Source of the DNA: Carex sylvatica
Taxonomy: Eukaryota > Streptophyta > Magnoliopsida > Poales > Cyperaceae
Assembly (NCBI GenBank): GCA_964058845.1
Contig: CAXKVR010000146.1
Location: 1-21,400, forward strand
DNA length: 21,400 nucleotides
Direction: 5' to 3'
Part shown: in pieces, positions 9,682 to 18,784 of the stretch
Position numbering within the stretch: position 1 is the first letter of the stretch
Layout: each line of letters begins with the position of its first letter
The notes under the pieces: model-generated
Seen by the model: the letters and a program-made list of their open reading frames with translations, nothing else
Database searches by the model: none
What the model was told of the DNA's origin: nothing
Translations under genes and position numbers: made by a program

Positions 9682-9946
9682 AATATTAATAGATCTTTTA
9701 CTTGAGTTTTGAATTTGTAATCTTCACACAAACAACATTATTTTAATTAATTATTTTAGTTTGAGAAATTTGTCTTAACATGTATACTCCAATCTATTTT
9801 ATTTTGAGAAAAGATTACTTAAAATTATCATTTTAACAACATTAAGAATAAATTTTTAATATATTTAAATAAATTAAAAGTTAATTTATAAGTATGTTAT
9901 TGGAGATATAGATAGCCTAATAATTAAATTTCATGTAATTTATATA
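9682..9946. other. No gene seen
   Basis: AT-rich sequence without recognisable elements. Confidence 0.5.
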
Positions 9947-10322
9947 AGAGAATTTAATTACATCTTTTTTGGTGACACCGAATTACACTATCGATTTTTA
10001 AAGTTTTTAAAATTCAAATAGTTGATCCAAACCGTTCAACATAATTAGTATATTAAAATGTGCTTACATATCAAATTTTACATTTTTTTTTTTTTTTACT
10101 ATTTATTAAGTATTTAACAAAATCGCTATATTCAGACCATTGAATTTTTATACCCATCTTAATAAATAGTAAAAAAAATTATAAAATATATAAAATTTGA
10201 TTTGCAAGCACATTTAAACATATCCATCATGTTGAATGATTTGGATTGACTGTTTGGTCTTTAAAAATATATAATGTAATTCGGTGTCATCAAAAAAGAG
10301 TGTAATTGGATCCCTCCTCTCT
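9947..10322. mobile_element. Foldback MITE related to the element at 4562
   Basis: The left part TTTTTTGGTGACACCGAATTACA pairs with TGTAATTCGGTGTCATCAAAAAA at the right, and the arms continue inward to an AT-rich centre near 10090-10180. Inside, GTTGATCCAAACCGTTCAAC (10021-10040) matches the corresponding motif of the 4562 element at 18 of 20 positions. The right tip still reads GGATCCCTCCTCT, like that family, but the left tip (AGAGAATTTAATTACA) has lost the GAGGAGGG block. It is non-coding and clearly older or more eroded than its relative. Confidence 0.8.
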
Positions 10323-11054
10323 ATGATAATATCTGGTAATGTATCAAAATTCGTTAATTCTAATTTTAGTATGTTCAAATTTCAAGTCATTTGAGGTGCG
10401 ATGAAACGTACTTCAGATCTCTTCATGGTTTATAAAAATGATCTGTGCAGTACATAGATAATACTAACAATGTTGAATTTAAAAATTACACTTTATTTTT
10501 AAAATTGTCAAGTGATATCTATCTTTTATTTTTATCTAGATCGTTAGATCTGAAATAAATGATATTAGAACTTTTCAATAAAACCCGTACAATTAAAAGA
10601 GGGACCATTTCCGACAAAAATACCAATTGTTACCACCAAATTAAGCTTCATAATTTATTTATTTTTTAATTGTTTTTTTTTCTCCGCCGAAAAAACAATT
10701 TATTTCAATTTTGCGATCCTGTTAGCAAACAAAAAGCTTTATGTATTTTTCTTTATCATTTGACGCTCCAATTGCTAGACATCCTTTATTTCCACCTTAA
10801 TCAAGATAACGAGCAGTTGTTACTCTCATTTTAATAGACTAAATACTAAGTTTTAGTTCTTGCATAATAGTAAAGAAAAAACAGCTAATGGGAGTTTAAG
10901 GCCGCTAAGAGAATTAGTGCACTTAATTTGAACGTCATATTAATTTCGAACAATAATTTCAAACAAATTAGTTTCATTTACTTAATGATTCAAACATAAA
11001 ACATCTACATGTGTTCCAAGTAAAAAAATTTATTTGTTTCAATTTATTATGTAT
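10323..11054. other. No gene seen
   Basis: AT-rich intergenic DNA. No open frame of note and no clear repeat beyond simple A and T runs. Confidence 0.5.
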
Positions 11055-11391
11055 GGTCATGTTTAGTTGCAGAGTAAATTTAATGAGGATTAAATGGCTT
11101 ATTCCATCTTACTCTATATATATTACATCTTGTTTGGTAGTTTAACTTATAACTTAAATTAATCCATCTAGAGGAATAAGATATTGAAAAATGAGTCTAT
11201 TCCTATGACAGTGGATTCTATATGTGGAGTAAGTGTGAAGTTAATTCATCTGAAGAGGTGGAGCAACTTAATCCGAATTAACTCACCTCTAATTCCATCT
11301 TATTCCTCTTCTTTTACTTTTCGTTTGACTACTTAAGTGTGAAATAAAGGGTTTACTCCACCTGTTAATCCACAATCAAATTTAGTATAAG
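11055..11391. mobile_element. Probable degenerate MITE (PIF/Harbinger-type look)
   Basis: The left edge GGTCATGTTTAGTTGCAGAG and the right edge CCACAATCAAATTTAGTATAAG are weakly complementary, and the inside has repeated ATTCCATCTTA/TTATTCC and GGTGGAGTAA-type motifs on both strands, typical of plant MITEs whose ends read like CATGTTTGGTT. The terminal repeat is poor (about 11 of 16 in the best part) and no target duplication is clear, so the class is a guess. Confidence 0.4.
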
Positions 11392-11670
11392 ATTAAGAAG
11401 ATAATACGTATTGAAAAATGTGGACATCATATTTGAGCCTATGAAACCACCGTTGCCTTTGTTTTATATAGAAAGGTAAGGGTCAAGCCTACTAACTTTT
11501 ATTTTAATGTTTATAAAGGATCTTCATTCTTCTGATTCTATGCTTTCTTATGTTGAAACTTTATAAGCTTTTTTATTGATGTTTTGTAATATGATTTCTG
11601 TTAAAACTACCTCAGTAGTAGCTATGCTTATGTTAAAATGTAATTAGGATTAATCTGTGACAATGAAGTT
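11392..11670. other. No gene seen
   Basis: AT-rich sequence without a recognised element. Confidence 0.45.
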
Positions 11671-11795
11671 ATTACCTCATTGTAATTTTGTAATGAACTA
11701 TAGTTTCTATATTTATCTCATTGTAATTTTGTAATAAACTATAGTTTCTATATTTACCTCATTGTAATTTTGTAATAAACTATAGTTTCTATATG
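11671..11795. repeat. 41-bp tandem repeat, about three copies
   Basis: Units start at 11691, 11732 and 11773 (the last is partial), preceded by a partial unit at 11671. Each carries AACTATAGTTTCTATATTTA then CTCATTGTAATTTTG. The copies differ at only one or two positions, so the expansion is recent. It is non-coding. Confidence 0.9.
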
Positions 11796-11819
11796 AAACA
11801 GATGGGATACCCACTTTTA

Positions 11820-11935
11820 TCAACAACAAAAAAAAAAAAAATCTTCATTCGGATTTCGAACTTACGACCTTCCATACGGGATTGTTGCCTTTTACCACTA
11901 AAATAAAGATTAATTCTTAACCACTGTCGCTTTTA
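11820..11935 (-). mobile_element. tRNA-derived SINE-like segment
   Basis: On the minus strand TAGTGGTAAAAGG (11888-11900) resembles an RNA polymerase III box A and AAGTTCGAAATCC (11851-11863) a box B, at tRNA-like spacing. Downstream comes a run of T followed by GTTGTTG, as in some plant SINE tails. No flanking duplication was found, so the edges are approximate. A decayed tRNA-like part of another element is the alternative. Confidence 0.5.
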
Positions 11936-13000
11936 GAACCATCTGTGCTGAATTTGAAATTTTAGTGCGGAAGCGTAGCTAAACTCAATCACCCTTAAGC
12001 ATGACAGTTGGTTATGTGCTATCCAAAGTCTCTTCGTACTTGTCTAACGAGATAATCAGAGTGATTTCTTCATGCCTCTGTTAATTATAACCAAGCCATC
12101 CTATTAGGTTGTCTAGGTATTTGTAATTTTCAGCTAAGCCCATCATTAATATACAAATTACACCTTAAGTTCTACATATAAAAGATCTACACTCTATATA
12201 ACACATTAATGCTTAATATATTCTAAACTGCAATGATCTTTTTTAATTGAACATAAAATTGACAATATACAATATATAATTATTTTTTATATAAGTTCAA
12301 CATTAAATTAATGATCCAACACATCAAAGTAACAATTTTATTATATAAAACGTTGGTCCTCGCAGTTTTCAATCTCGTAATCTTATAAAGAAAATGTCAG
12401 AAAATGTTAGAACATGAACACTTGTCAAATTGATTGAAGTAAACGGATCATGCAATATCAAGAAAATATTGAATATTATGTGTTTTCATTTTATGCAAGA
12501 CACATACAATAGAGTTAAAATTAATAGATATTATGATTCATATGTTATATAAAGTCAAAATAGTGTTGTTAATATTTTTACTCAAATTTAAAAAAGTTCA
12601 TATTTATTGTAGTGTGTAAAATATGTATACACATATTGTCGTCCTCGTGCAACGACTAATAATTTAAAAAAAATTATAATTTCTTATAATGATCATGCTT
12701 TGCTGTTTCAAATTATATAAGAAAAATGCATATATGGTTTCTTTTTTTTCAAGTTTCAAGAAAAATACATGGTTTTATCGAAAGAAATCTTAATTTGACT
12801 AACAGCTTAAAATGAGTAGGACATAATTTTTATGGAGATCAGAGAACGAAAAGAAAAAGTAGGAAAATACAGCTCAATCACCAATTTTGGGCAAAAATTG
12901 TCACTGTGTGCAGCTGTAATGATGCGGTGATATCAAATAATACGTGTTAATAATTGATATTGTACAAAGTTTCTGTTCAAAATGAAATTGTCTTCCTAAG
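11936..13000. other. No gene seen
   Basis: AT-rich intergenic DNA without coding signal. CCTCGTGCAACGACTAAT near 12642 resembles the tail of plant Helitrons (GTGCAACGC hairpin then CTRR) but lacks a complete hairpin, so it is noted only as a weak trace. Confidence 0.45.

Positions 13001-13035
<35 letters not shown>
13001..13035. repeat. 35-bp poly-C tract
   Basis: An uninterrupted run of 35 C residues, the second and longer of two in the window. It interrupts ordinary AT-rich sequence and has no neighbouring microsatellite. Confidence 0.97.
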
Positions 13036-13036
<1 letters not shown>

Positions 13037-13102
13037 CTTCTCTATCTGTTAGGTTACTATGTAACATAAAAATTAATAAATAAATAAAGAGGAACAAACT
13101 AA

Positions 13103-13321
13103 TAACAGTAAGGTAATGTTCCCTTTAATATAATCCTTGGAAGATAAGCTCACAATTAACACAATATTTAATCATATAAAAACAGATAATATTCAATATT
13201 GACTCAGATAAAGTTAATCATCAAGTTCAAACTAATAATAAGTTAAAGAGAATTACATTCCCTTTAATAATTCTTGGAAGATAAGCTCATAGGTGGAGCA
13301 AGCTACATTACCTTACTATTA
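13103..13321. repeat. Inverted and direct repeats, possible MITE remnant
   Basis: TAACAGTAAGGTAATGT (13103-13119) is found inverted as ACATTACCTTACTATTA (13305-13321), matching at 16 of 17 positions. Inside lies a direct repeat: CCCTTTAATATAATCCTTGG plus AAGATAAGCTCA at 13121-13152 and a 30-bp near copy at 13260-13289. A third echo (AAGATAAGCTAACAATTAA) follows near 13340. The layout suggests a small foldback element with an internal duplication. Confidence 0.55.
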
Positions 13322-13827
13322 TTTCATGAAAATTTAGCAAGATAAGCTAACAATTAATATAATTTATTTAATACATTTCTATTGAGTCATATAAAATTTA
13401 TTAATCATCAAAATCTCAATATAGCATGATCCTTCTTGTGTGTGTATATGCTCGATTTAAAGTTATATATTGATCATGTTAATCATATTTTCTTTTAAAT
13501 ATTTGTCTTGTCTTTACGAGCAAAACAAATAAAATTTTGATTAGATTTCACCATCGTTAATCTTTTTCTGTTATTTTTATATAACTAGTGAAGATTAATT
13601 TATTTATTTTTCAAAAATAATCTGTAATTATGGTGCAAAATCTAAAAACAACCCTAATTAATTATTGGAAACAAAAGAATCCATTTGCACAAATTAGGTG
13701 GCCCTCTAATAACAACCTTGTTATGATATCCAGCTGGAGCAACAATCTAAAGGCCGGGGCCAGTAGATCTGCACCGTTCTTCAACTAACAAATGTCCCTA
13801 AACTGTTGCGTTTAGTTCAACATTCTT
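13322..13827. other. No gene seen
   Basis: AT-rich sequence. A short GC-richer patch near 13750 (GGCCGGGGCCAG) is unexplained. Confidence 0.45.
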
Positions 13828-14614
13828 CCGTAAAAAATTTTCTCACCCCAATAAATCAAAATTAAATGAATACAATCCATTAATTTCGAATTCAGATTCC
13901 ACCATGAATGCATATCCATTCCGCGCACAGGTCCCAATCGGTGCACAGACTGGGTATGCGTACCGATTCTGATTTTTTGAATTTTTATTTTTGAATTTTT
14001 TACTAATCCGTCCGCATACCCAGTATGCGGATGGATTTTTTTTTTTAAAGTTCTAATATGAATTGTTTTAAAAAAAAAATTGACTAAATTTTTTTTTCTG
14101 TTATGCATATATAATTTGTAGTATAAAATATTTATTAAATTGTGTGTGTAATTTGTAGCGATTTGTGCATCAACTTAGTACAAAATGTTGCTCAAATTGT
14201 GTGTATAATTTGTTGTAGTAATTTTTATTCAAATTTAGTCAAAAAATTTATTTGTTAAATAAGTGCGTTTTATTTTCTACAATTTCACCGTCAATTTTTT
14301 TGTGTACATATAATTCTAAATACCACAAAACGAAATATAATATAACATAATTTTTTTCCTAATAATTCATAACAAAACTAAAACTAAAAAAAAAAAAAAA
14401 AACGTCCGCATACTGGGTATGCGAACGGATTAATAAAAATTTCAAAAAAAATAATATTAAAAAAATCAAAATCGGTACGCATACCCAGTCCGCGCACCGA
14501 TTGGGATCCGTGCGCGGATTGAGTATGCGTTCGTGGTGAAATCTGAATTCGGAATTAATGAATGGTATTCATTTAATTCTGATTTATTGGGGTGGTAAGA
14601 AAAAAAAAATTCGG
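13828..14614. mobile_element. Foldback element with about 220-bp terminal inverted repeats
   Basis: The left arm (13828 to about 14046) and right arm (about 14388 to 14614) are complementary nearly end to end, sharing CACCCCAATAAATC, AATTCAGATT, CCCAATCGGTGC and CTGGGTATGCGTACCGATT. Both tips begin CCG, and the element is flanked on each side by CATTCTT (13821-13827 and 14615-14621), a perfect 7-bp direct repeat. The decamer TGGGTATGCG or its complement occurs exactly four times, at 13951, 14013, 14414 and 14478. CCGCATAC-CCA-GTATGCGG at 14012-14030 is itself a hairpin. The roughly 340-bp centre is AT-rich and non-coding. Long arms suggest a Mutator-type foldback element, but a 7-bp duplication is short for that group. 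The minus-strand frames here are by-products. Confidence 0.85.
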
Positions 14615-15375
14615 CATTCTTTTGGCCAAGCTTAAACATCCTTTGGCACCTGTAAACCTGTAGATAAATAGTACATTGCATGTGGCGGTGCTGGTACCAG
14701 TTTCTTTAGTAGTATTTATAATTGGTACCTGTGATTATGGTTGCTGAGCAAGGGTGGATCCACACTTCCACAGTATCCAGGAAAGGTACTTTCAACCTTC
14801 ATCTAAAAATTGTAAAACTATATTTATGTTTACTATTTTTTTTATTGAAAAAATTGTAAATTTATGTTTATGATTCAAAAAAATTGCAAGTATAATTATG
14901 ACCCTCATTAAATTTTGTCTCGTCTATTATTATTCTGATATTATTTGTGTTGGTCAGGTAGGTTAGATATTTAGATTATTAGTTTGAAACCACATAATTA
15001 GTTTGGCTCATATAGTCGGTACATTAATTGGTGCCTATGGTAATCTATTTTTCTTTTTATAAAAGTGAGGGAATTTCGCTGGTGATCAAGAATGATATAT
15101 ACTCAAATTACAAAATGAACCTACATAATTTTTGTCTTGTTACAGTACCAAAAGATATAACAACTGCCTGACAATCAAAACATCTCCAAACTAATACAAC
15201 AAACATAGCGCCAGACGCCAGTCACATAAAGTCTGAATATCCTAATAAAAACATACTTCTAGATATCATGGGAAAGAAGTTCCCGGAATTTTTATTAATG
15301 GAAAAAATTTAAAAAAAATATCAACAATGGAAAGTAGTTTTCGGAAATTTGATATCTAAAAAAAAATATAATGGT
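14615..15375. other. No gene seen; possible hAT-like trace at 14749
   Basis: CAAGGGTGGATCCAC at 14749-14763 resembles the start of plant hAT-type MITEs and is followed by AAAATTGTAAA and TTATGTTTA repeats, but no matching right end was found. Near 15270-15360 two related pieces (GGGAAAGAAGTTCCCGGAATTT and GGAAAGTAGTTTTCGGAAATT) occur. There is no coding signal. Confidence 0.4.
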
Positions 15376-15715
15376 CTATAACGTCCTAGATGACATTTAA
15401 ACCACAACGTTCAGAGGACGTTACCATAATATCCAGTGAATCAAAATTACTCCTCACCATGATTAGCAAAACAGCATAAAAAAAAGATGGTGGACATTAT
15501 TGTTGAGAACAGCAAAAAAATTTCGGTCACTCCTCACTCTTATTAGCAAAACAAAGTAAAAATAAAATGGTGGACGTTATTGTTGAGAACGTCTGGGAGC
15601 AAAAAAATTCGGTCATTCCTCACTTTGGACATTACTACCTATAACGTCCCGATTTTCTTTTCTTTTTTCCTCCCATTGTTTCGTTAATTAGCGGTAATCT
15701 GATTTTGCTAATCAT
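15376..15715. mobile_element. Non-coding element with tandem duplication, possibly CACTA-like
   Basis: Two copies stand side by side at 15449-15528 (80 bp) and 15529-15614 (86 bp), each running from CTCCTCAC through TTAGCAAAACA, GGTGGAC and TTATTGTTGAGAAC to TTCGGTC. CTATAACGTCC is repeated at 15376-15386 and 15639-15649. ATGATTAGCAAAA at 15459-15471 is inverted perfectly at 15703-15715. Repeated GGACGTTAT-type motifs on both strands recall the subterminal repeats of plant CACTA elements, but no CACTA end motif is visible, so the class is inference. Confidence 0.5.
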
Positions 15716-15779
15716 AACGAACAGTCTCTATCACGTTTTTCTTATATATTGAATTTCGGAGAACTATGTCGATATATTT

Positions 15780-17400
15780 TTTTAAAATTTTCTATTAAAA
15801 TTTTTTTCAGAAGAAGTCCAACTAAGCATCAGAACACAAAACTTGTTCTAAATTAGGAGTCTCTAATCATATCCAAGCATGTGATCCAGACCTCTTAGCA
15901 GAACCAGCTCCTCTTCCTCTAAAGCAAAAAGAAGTGATAATTAAAAATAGAAACTAATACTCGGTGTTTGCACCAAAAAGTTGTAATAGCAATAAGTTTA
16001 GCTCTTATAGTCTTAAGAGAAAGCATTGAACCACTTTGAAAGCATAATTTATTTATTTTAAACCAGATAACCCATAAGACAGCTTCTCTTACCATTTCCA
16101 TCATTATCATGTCTTTGAGAGGAATAAATTGCATCTAATAGCCACATATATCATCTAAAGAATCACCAACAAAATTAAAATTATTAAAAGAAACAATCCA
16201 GGATCATATTTTAGAAGTGAAGGAACAATGAACAAATGGGTGAGAGGCAACTAAGAGGCAGTACTTTTAAATTGCCCACAGAAAGAATAATCAGCATTGT
16301 TCTGCCAACCTTTCTTTAACAAGTTATCCTTAGTTAATATTTTGTTCCTCCTAAAAAGCCAAAGAAAAAATTTATTTTTGGAAGAACTTTACACTTCCAA
16401 ATAGAATCATATTCATGATTAACTATCACCCCTAAACTCCAACCATTTGTAGTAATAATTAACTGAAATTTTTCCTGTAGTACTCCATCTTCAGACTAAG
16501 GAATCATTTTGCATAGGATCAGGAGATCATTTCATTCTACCAAGTAAATTCTTGTCAACAGTTTATTAGAGGAGATTGTAAACCATTTGAAGATAAAACT
16601 TCAATAACTAAATATCTGGATCTACCACAATCTAAAATAGAGAAGAAATCAAACTAGATAAGACCGAGTCAGTGATCTGTCTATCATTCCACAAGTAAAG
16701 CTAGCTTGTGCTATGCTCACCAAGAAGTTTGGTGAGCATAAACTTCAAAATCTATCGGATTTGTTTCAAACAATAAATCCAAAACGTTAAAACCGATATA
16801 CTTTACGAGTGATGTGCATACATGCAAAATTTTGAAATTTTCGAATTCATTTAGCATAAAATCAAGCGGTAAAAAATAATGAAAAATGAGTGCACTAAAA
16901 TAACTTTTAGAACTCTATTTTTCATTATTTTTTTTCATTGCTTGACTTTATACTAAAGAATTTCAAAATTTTCAAAATTTTGCATCTACACACATCACTC
17001 GTGAAGTATGTCGGTTTCAATAGATTGGATTTGTCATATGAAGTCAATCTGATAAATTTTCAATAGTTTGGATTCGTCATCTAAAACCAATCTGATAGAT
17101 TTTAGAATTATGCTCACCAAGCTTTTTTGTCAGCATAACACACACTAGCTTTGCTCTCTTTCCAGAATATTATTGTTGTACCATCACCTAACTTTCTACA
17201 AAATCCTACATTGATAATCTCTTATTCCTTAATCACCCCTTTCCAAAAAGGAGGGCATTTTGCAGAAAACCCCTCTTCTCCATATTTTGTAACTAAAAGA
17301 TCTTTTCATTTACCAGAAACATTTGGGTCTTTGAATCTTTTCAAATGTTGTATTCTGGTTTCTGTGACTTACATTAACTTTGTTGAAACATGTGAATTCT
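15780..17400 (-). pseudogene. L1-type LINE ORF2 C-terminal region, dead and split by a MITE
   Basis: Minus-strand translation gives the region downstream of the reverse transcriptase in plant LINEs. Near 17160-17290 are KYGEEGFSAKCPPFWKG and VGFCRKLGDGTTIIFW, like the family's VG-G-I-FW segment. After the nested MITE comes LWNDRQITDSVLSSLISS (about 16640-16693). The zf-RVT region starts near 16402 with IWKCKVLPKINFFLWLF and continues to NNADYSFCGQF. The C-terminal part reads MQFIPLKDMIMMEMVREAVL then TFWCK (15960-16134). Stops and frame changes are frequent. A-rich sequence near 15785 on the minus strand may be the tail. The reverse transcriptase and endonuclease are absent, so this is a 5'-truncated copy. 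Confidence 0.88.
16694..17155. mobile_element. Hairpin MITE nested in the LINE
   Basis: The arms 16694 to about 16905 and about 16935 to 17155 are complementary almost throughout, starting AGTAAAGCTAG / AGCAAAGCTAG and sharing GGTGAGCATAA, AAAATCTATC, ACGAGTGATGTG, TGCAAAATTTTGAAA and AATAATGAAAAAT. Only about 30 bp lie between them. It is non-coding. The LINE protein is interrupted exactly here: FWKE ends on one side and LWNDR starts on the other. No clean target duplication was identified. A transcript of either strand would form a roughly 200-bp duplex. Confidence 0.88.
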
Positions 17401-17430
17401 TTAATGAAAAGAAGGAATAAAAAAAAAAGG

Positions 17431-17873
17431 AGTCGTACTGGGCTGGAGGTCAGACTTAAATGTTAAACCCAATAGTAGCGTTATTCGTATTGGGCTTAAT
17501 CTCATTTTATCGATTAGGTCGTCCTGTATTTATTAAATTGTAAACCCAATAATCGAAGCCCATTACATTGGTCCTTATTCTTAAATCAACGCAGCAGTTT
17601 TAGGAATGCGTTTAACCGGTGTGACGTCGCACCGAATTTTAGGCCGGAGCTGTTTGATCTACATTGATATTCATGCAGATAGCTTTAAACAGTATGGTTC
17701 AAATGTGTACGAATCTTGATGTCAATTGAGGTGTTTTGAATTTTTGATTGAACATTAGACCGCCCCCAACTCCTGGATGGTTTGTTCAAGCTATCAACTT
17801 ATACTTTTATACCGTGGATAGAAATGTAAACGTACTAGCAATCTTCTTCAAGAAGGTACTCACTGTTGTATGA
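17431..17873. other. Higher-complexity island with promoter-like motifs and a possible exon
   Basis: TGGGCT (17439), TGGGCTTA (17491-17498) and AAGCCCA (17556-17562) are site-II-type elements found in plant promoters of housekeeping genes. AAACCCAATA is repeated at 17465 and 17542. Beyond them lie GC-richer sequence (17600-17660), a short frame from the ATG at 17673 (MQIALNSMVQMCTNLDVN), and an open segment 17748-17870 that includes PPPTPGWFVQAINLY and DRNVNVLAIFFKK. I recognise no family. It may be the relic of a gene start or of a retroelement. The motifs could also be chance. Confidence 0.3.
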
Positions 17874-17957
17874 GTATGAAGATTGACGTAAGATCATCAT
17901 ACAATTCATATTTTATTTTTTTCTGACTTTGTTTTTATATGATGTGGTCTATAGAAT

Positions 17958-17959
<2 letters not shown>

Positions 17960-17988
<29 letters not shown>
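17960..17988. repeat. ATT microsatellite
   Basis: About ten uninterrupted ATT units, followed by ATATGG. It is non-coding and likely to vary in length. Confidence 0.95.
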
Positions 17989-17990
<2 letters not shown>

Positions 17991-18054
17991 GGTATGATAC
18001 ATTCTTATGTTATTTTCGAAATTTGAACATACATATCTTTGTAGAGAGACGAGA

Positions 18055-18100
18055 GCTCATGCCAGTGATGCCACTACATTAAGTTTGCGGTTCAATTCCT
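18055..18100 (+). other. tRNA-like box A/box B pair, SINE trace
   Basis: GGTTCAATTCC at 18089-18099 fits the RNA polymerase III box B consensus, and CATGCCAGTGATGCC about 27 bases upstream is a weak box A. No tRNA cloverleaf is apparent. It is probably the head of a decayed SINE. Confidence 0.35.
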
Positions 18101-18510
18101 TCATTACCTTTAAATTAAATTAATTTCATTCTATTATTAAGCACGTTGGGTGTCCGATCCGCCAACGGCTACGATTGAAAAATGAAACTTCGGATTTGAT
18201 CTCAGCCCTCCAATTACATAATTTGTCTTCTTTTGATTAAATGCATATGTTTTATGTATAAAAGTCTAAATTTAGTTAAAAACATACTCACCACATTTGT
18301 TGCCACACGATACGTTACAATTAAAATTGAACAAACTCTGAAATTTAGCGATATATTTATCAGTTTCCTTATTTATTTGTTTTCATATTTCTCCTCTTTA
18401 TAATTGAGAAGACTTCACCTTCCATTTTTTTATTTCTTTGTTTCCTTACTTCTTCTTCGTTTCTATACGGATCACAATGAAATTTTTTTTTTTTATTTCC
18501 ATATTTCTCT
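18101..18510. other. No gene seen
   Basis: Mostly AT-rich with a pyrimidine-rich tract from about 18380. The open frames on both strands across 18369-18784 arise from simple repeats. Confidence 0.5.
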
Positions 18511-18610
18511 TTCTTTGTTTCTATACATATTGTTGTGGGCAATTTAGAATATATTTTCAATATATAATATATCAATGTGTGTGTGTATATTCTAAATTGG
18601 AAACAAAGAA
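18511..18610. repeat. Imperfect hairpin around a GT repeat
   Basis: CAATTTAGAATATA (18540-18553) is perfectly complementary to TATATTCTAAATTG (18586-18599). Further out TTCTTTGTTTC (18511-18521) pairs with GAAACAAAGAA (18600-18610). The 32-bp loop holds TGTGTGTGTG. This may be a small foldback element expanded by simple repeats. Confidence 0.75.
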
Positions 18611-18645
18611 GAAGAAGAATATAAATTGTAAACACAGAAGAATAT

Positions 18646-18765
18646 AAATTGGAACGTGTGTGTGAATATATATTTCTCTTATAATATGTGTGTGTGTTAT
18701 ATATATTATAAATTGAAACATGTGTGAATATATATTTCTCTTATAATGTGTGTGTGTGTGTATGT
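18646..18765. repeat. Tandem repeat of about 62 bp with GT runs
   Basis: Two copies of GTGAATATATATTTCTCTTA followed by TAAT and a TGTGTG run start at 18662 and 18724. Their preceding parts AAATTGGAACGTGTG and AAATTGAAACATGTG also match. It is non-coding and prone to length change. Confidence 0.85.
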
Positions 18766-18784
18766 GTATCCTAGACATACACAC

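Noticed and set aside
13812..14681. Two minus-strand proteins near the ends of the foldback element
   Set aside because: Both lie largely within its terminal inverted repeats and read the same palindromic DNA; no known family.
18055..18100. Functional tRNA gene
   Set aside because: Only box-like motifs are present; no acceptor, anticodon or T-arm pairing can be built.
18369..18784. Overlapping frames on both strands rich in His/Thr or Phe/Lys
   Set aside because: They are translations of GT, CT and GAA simple repeats.
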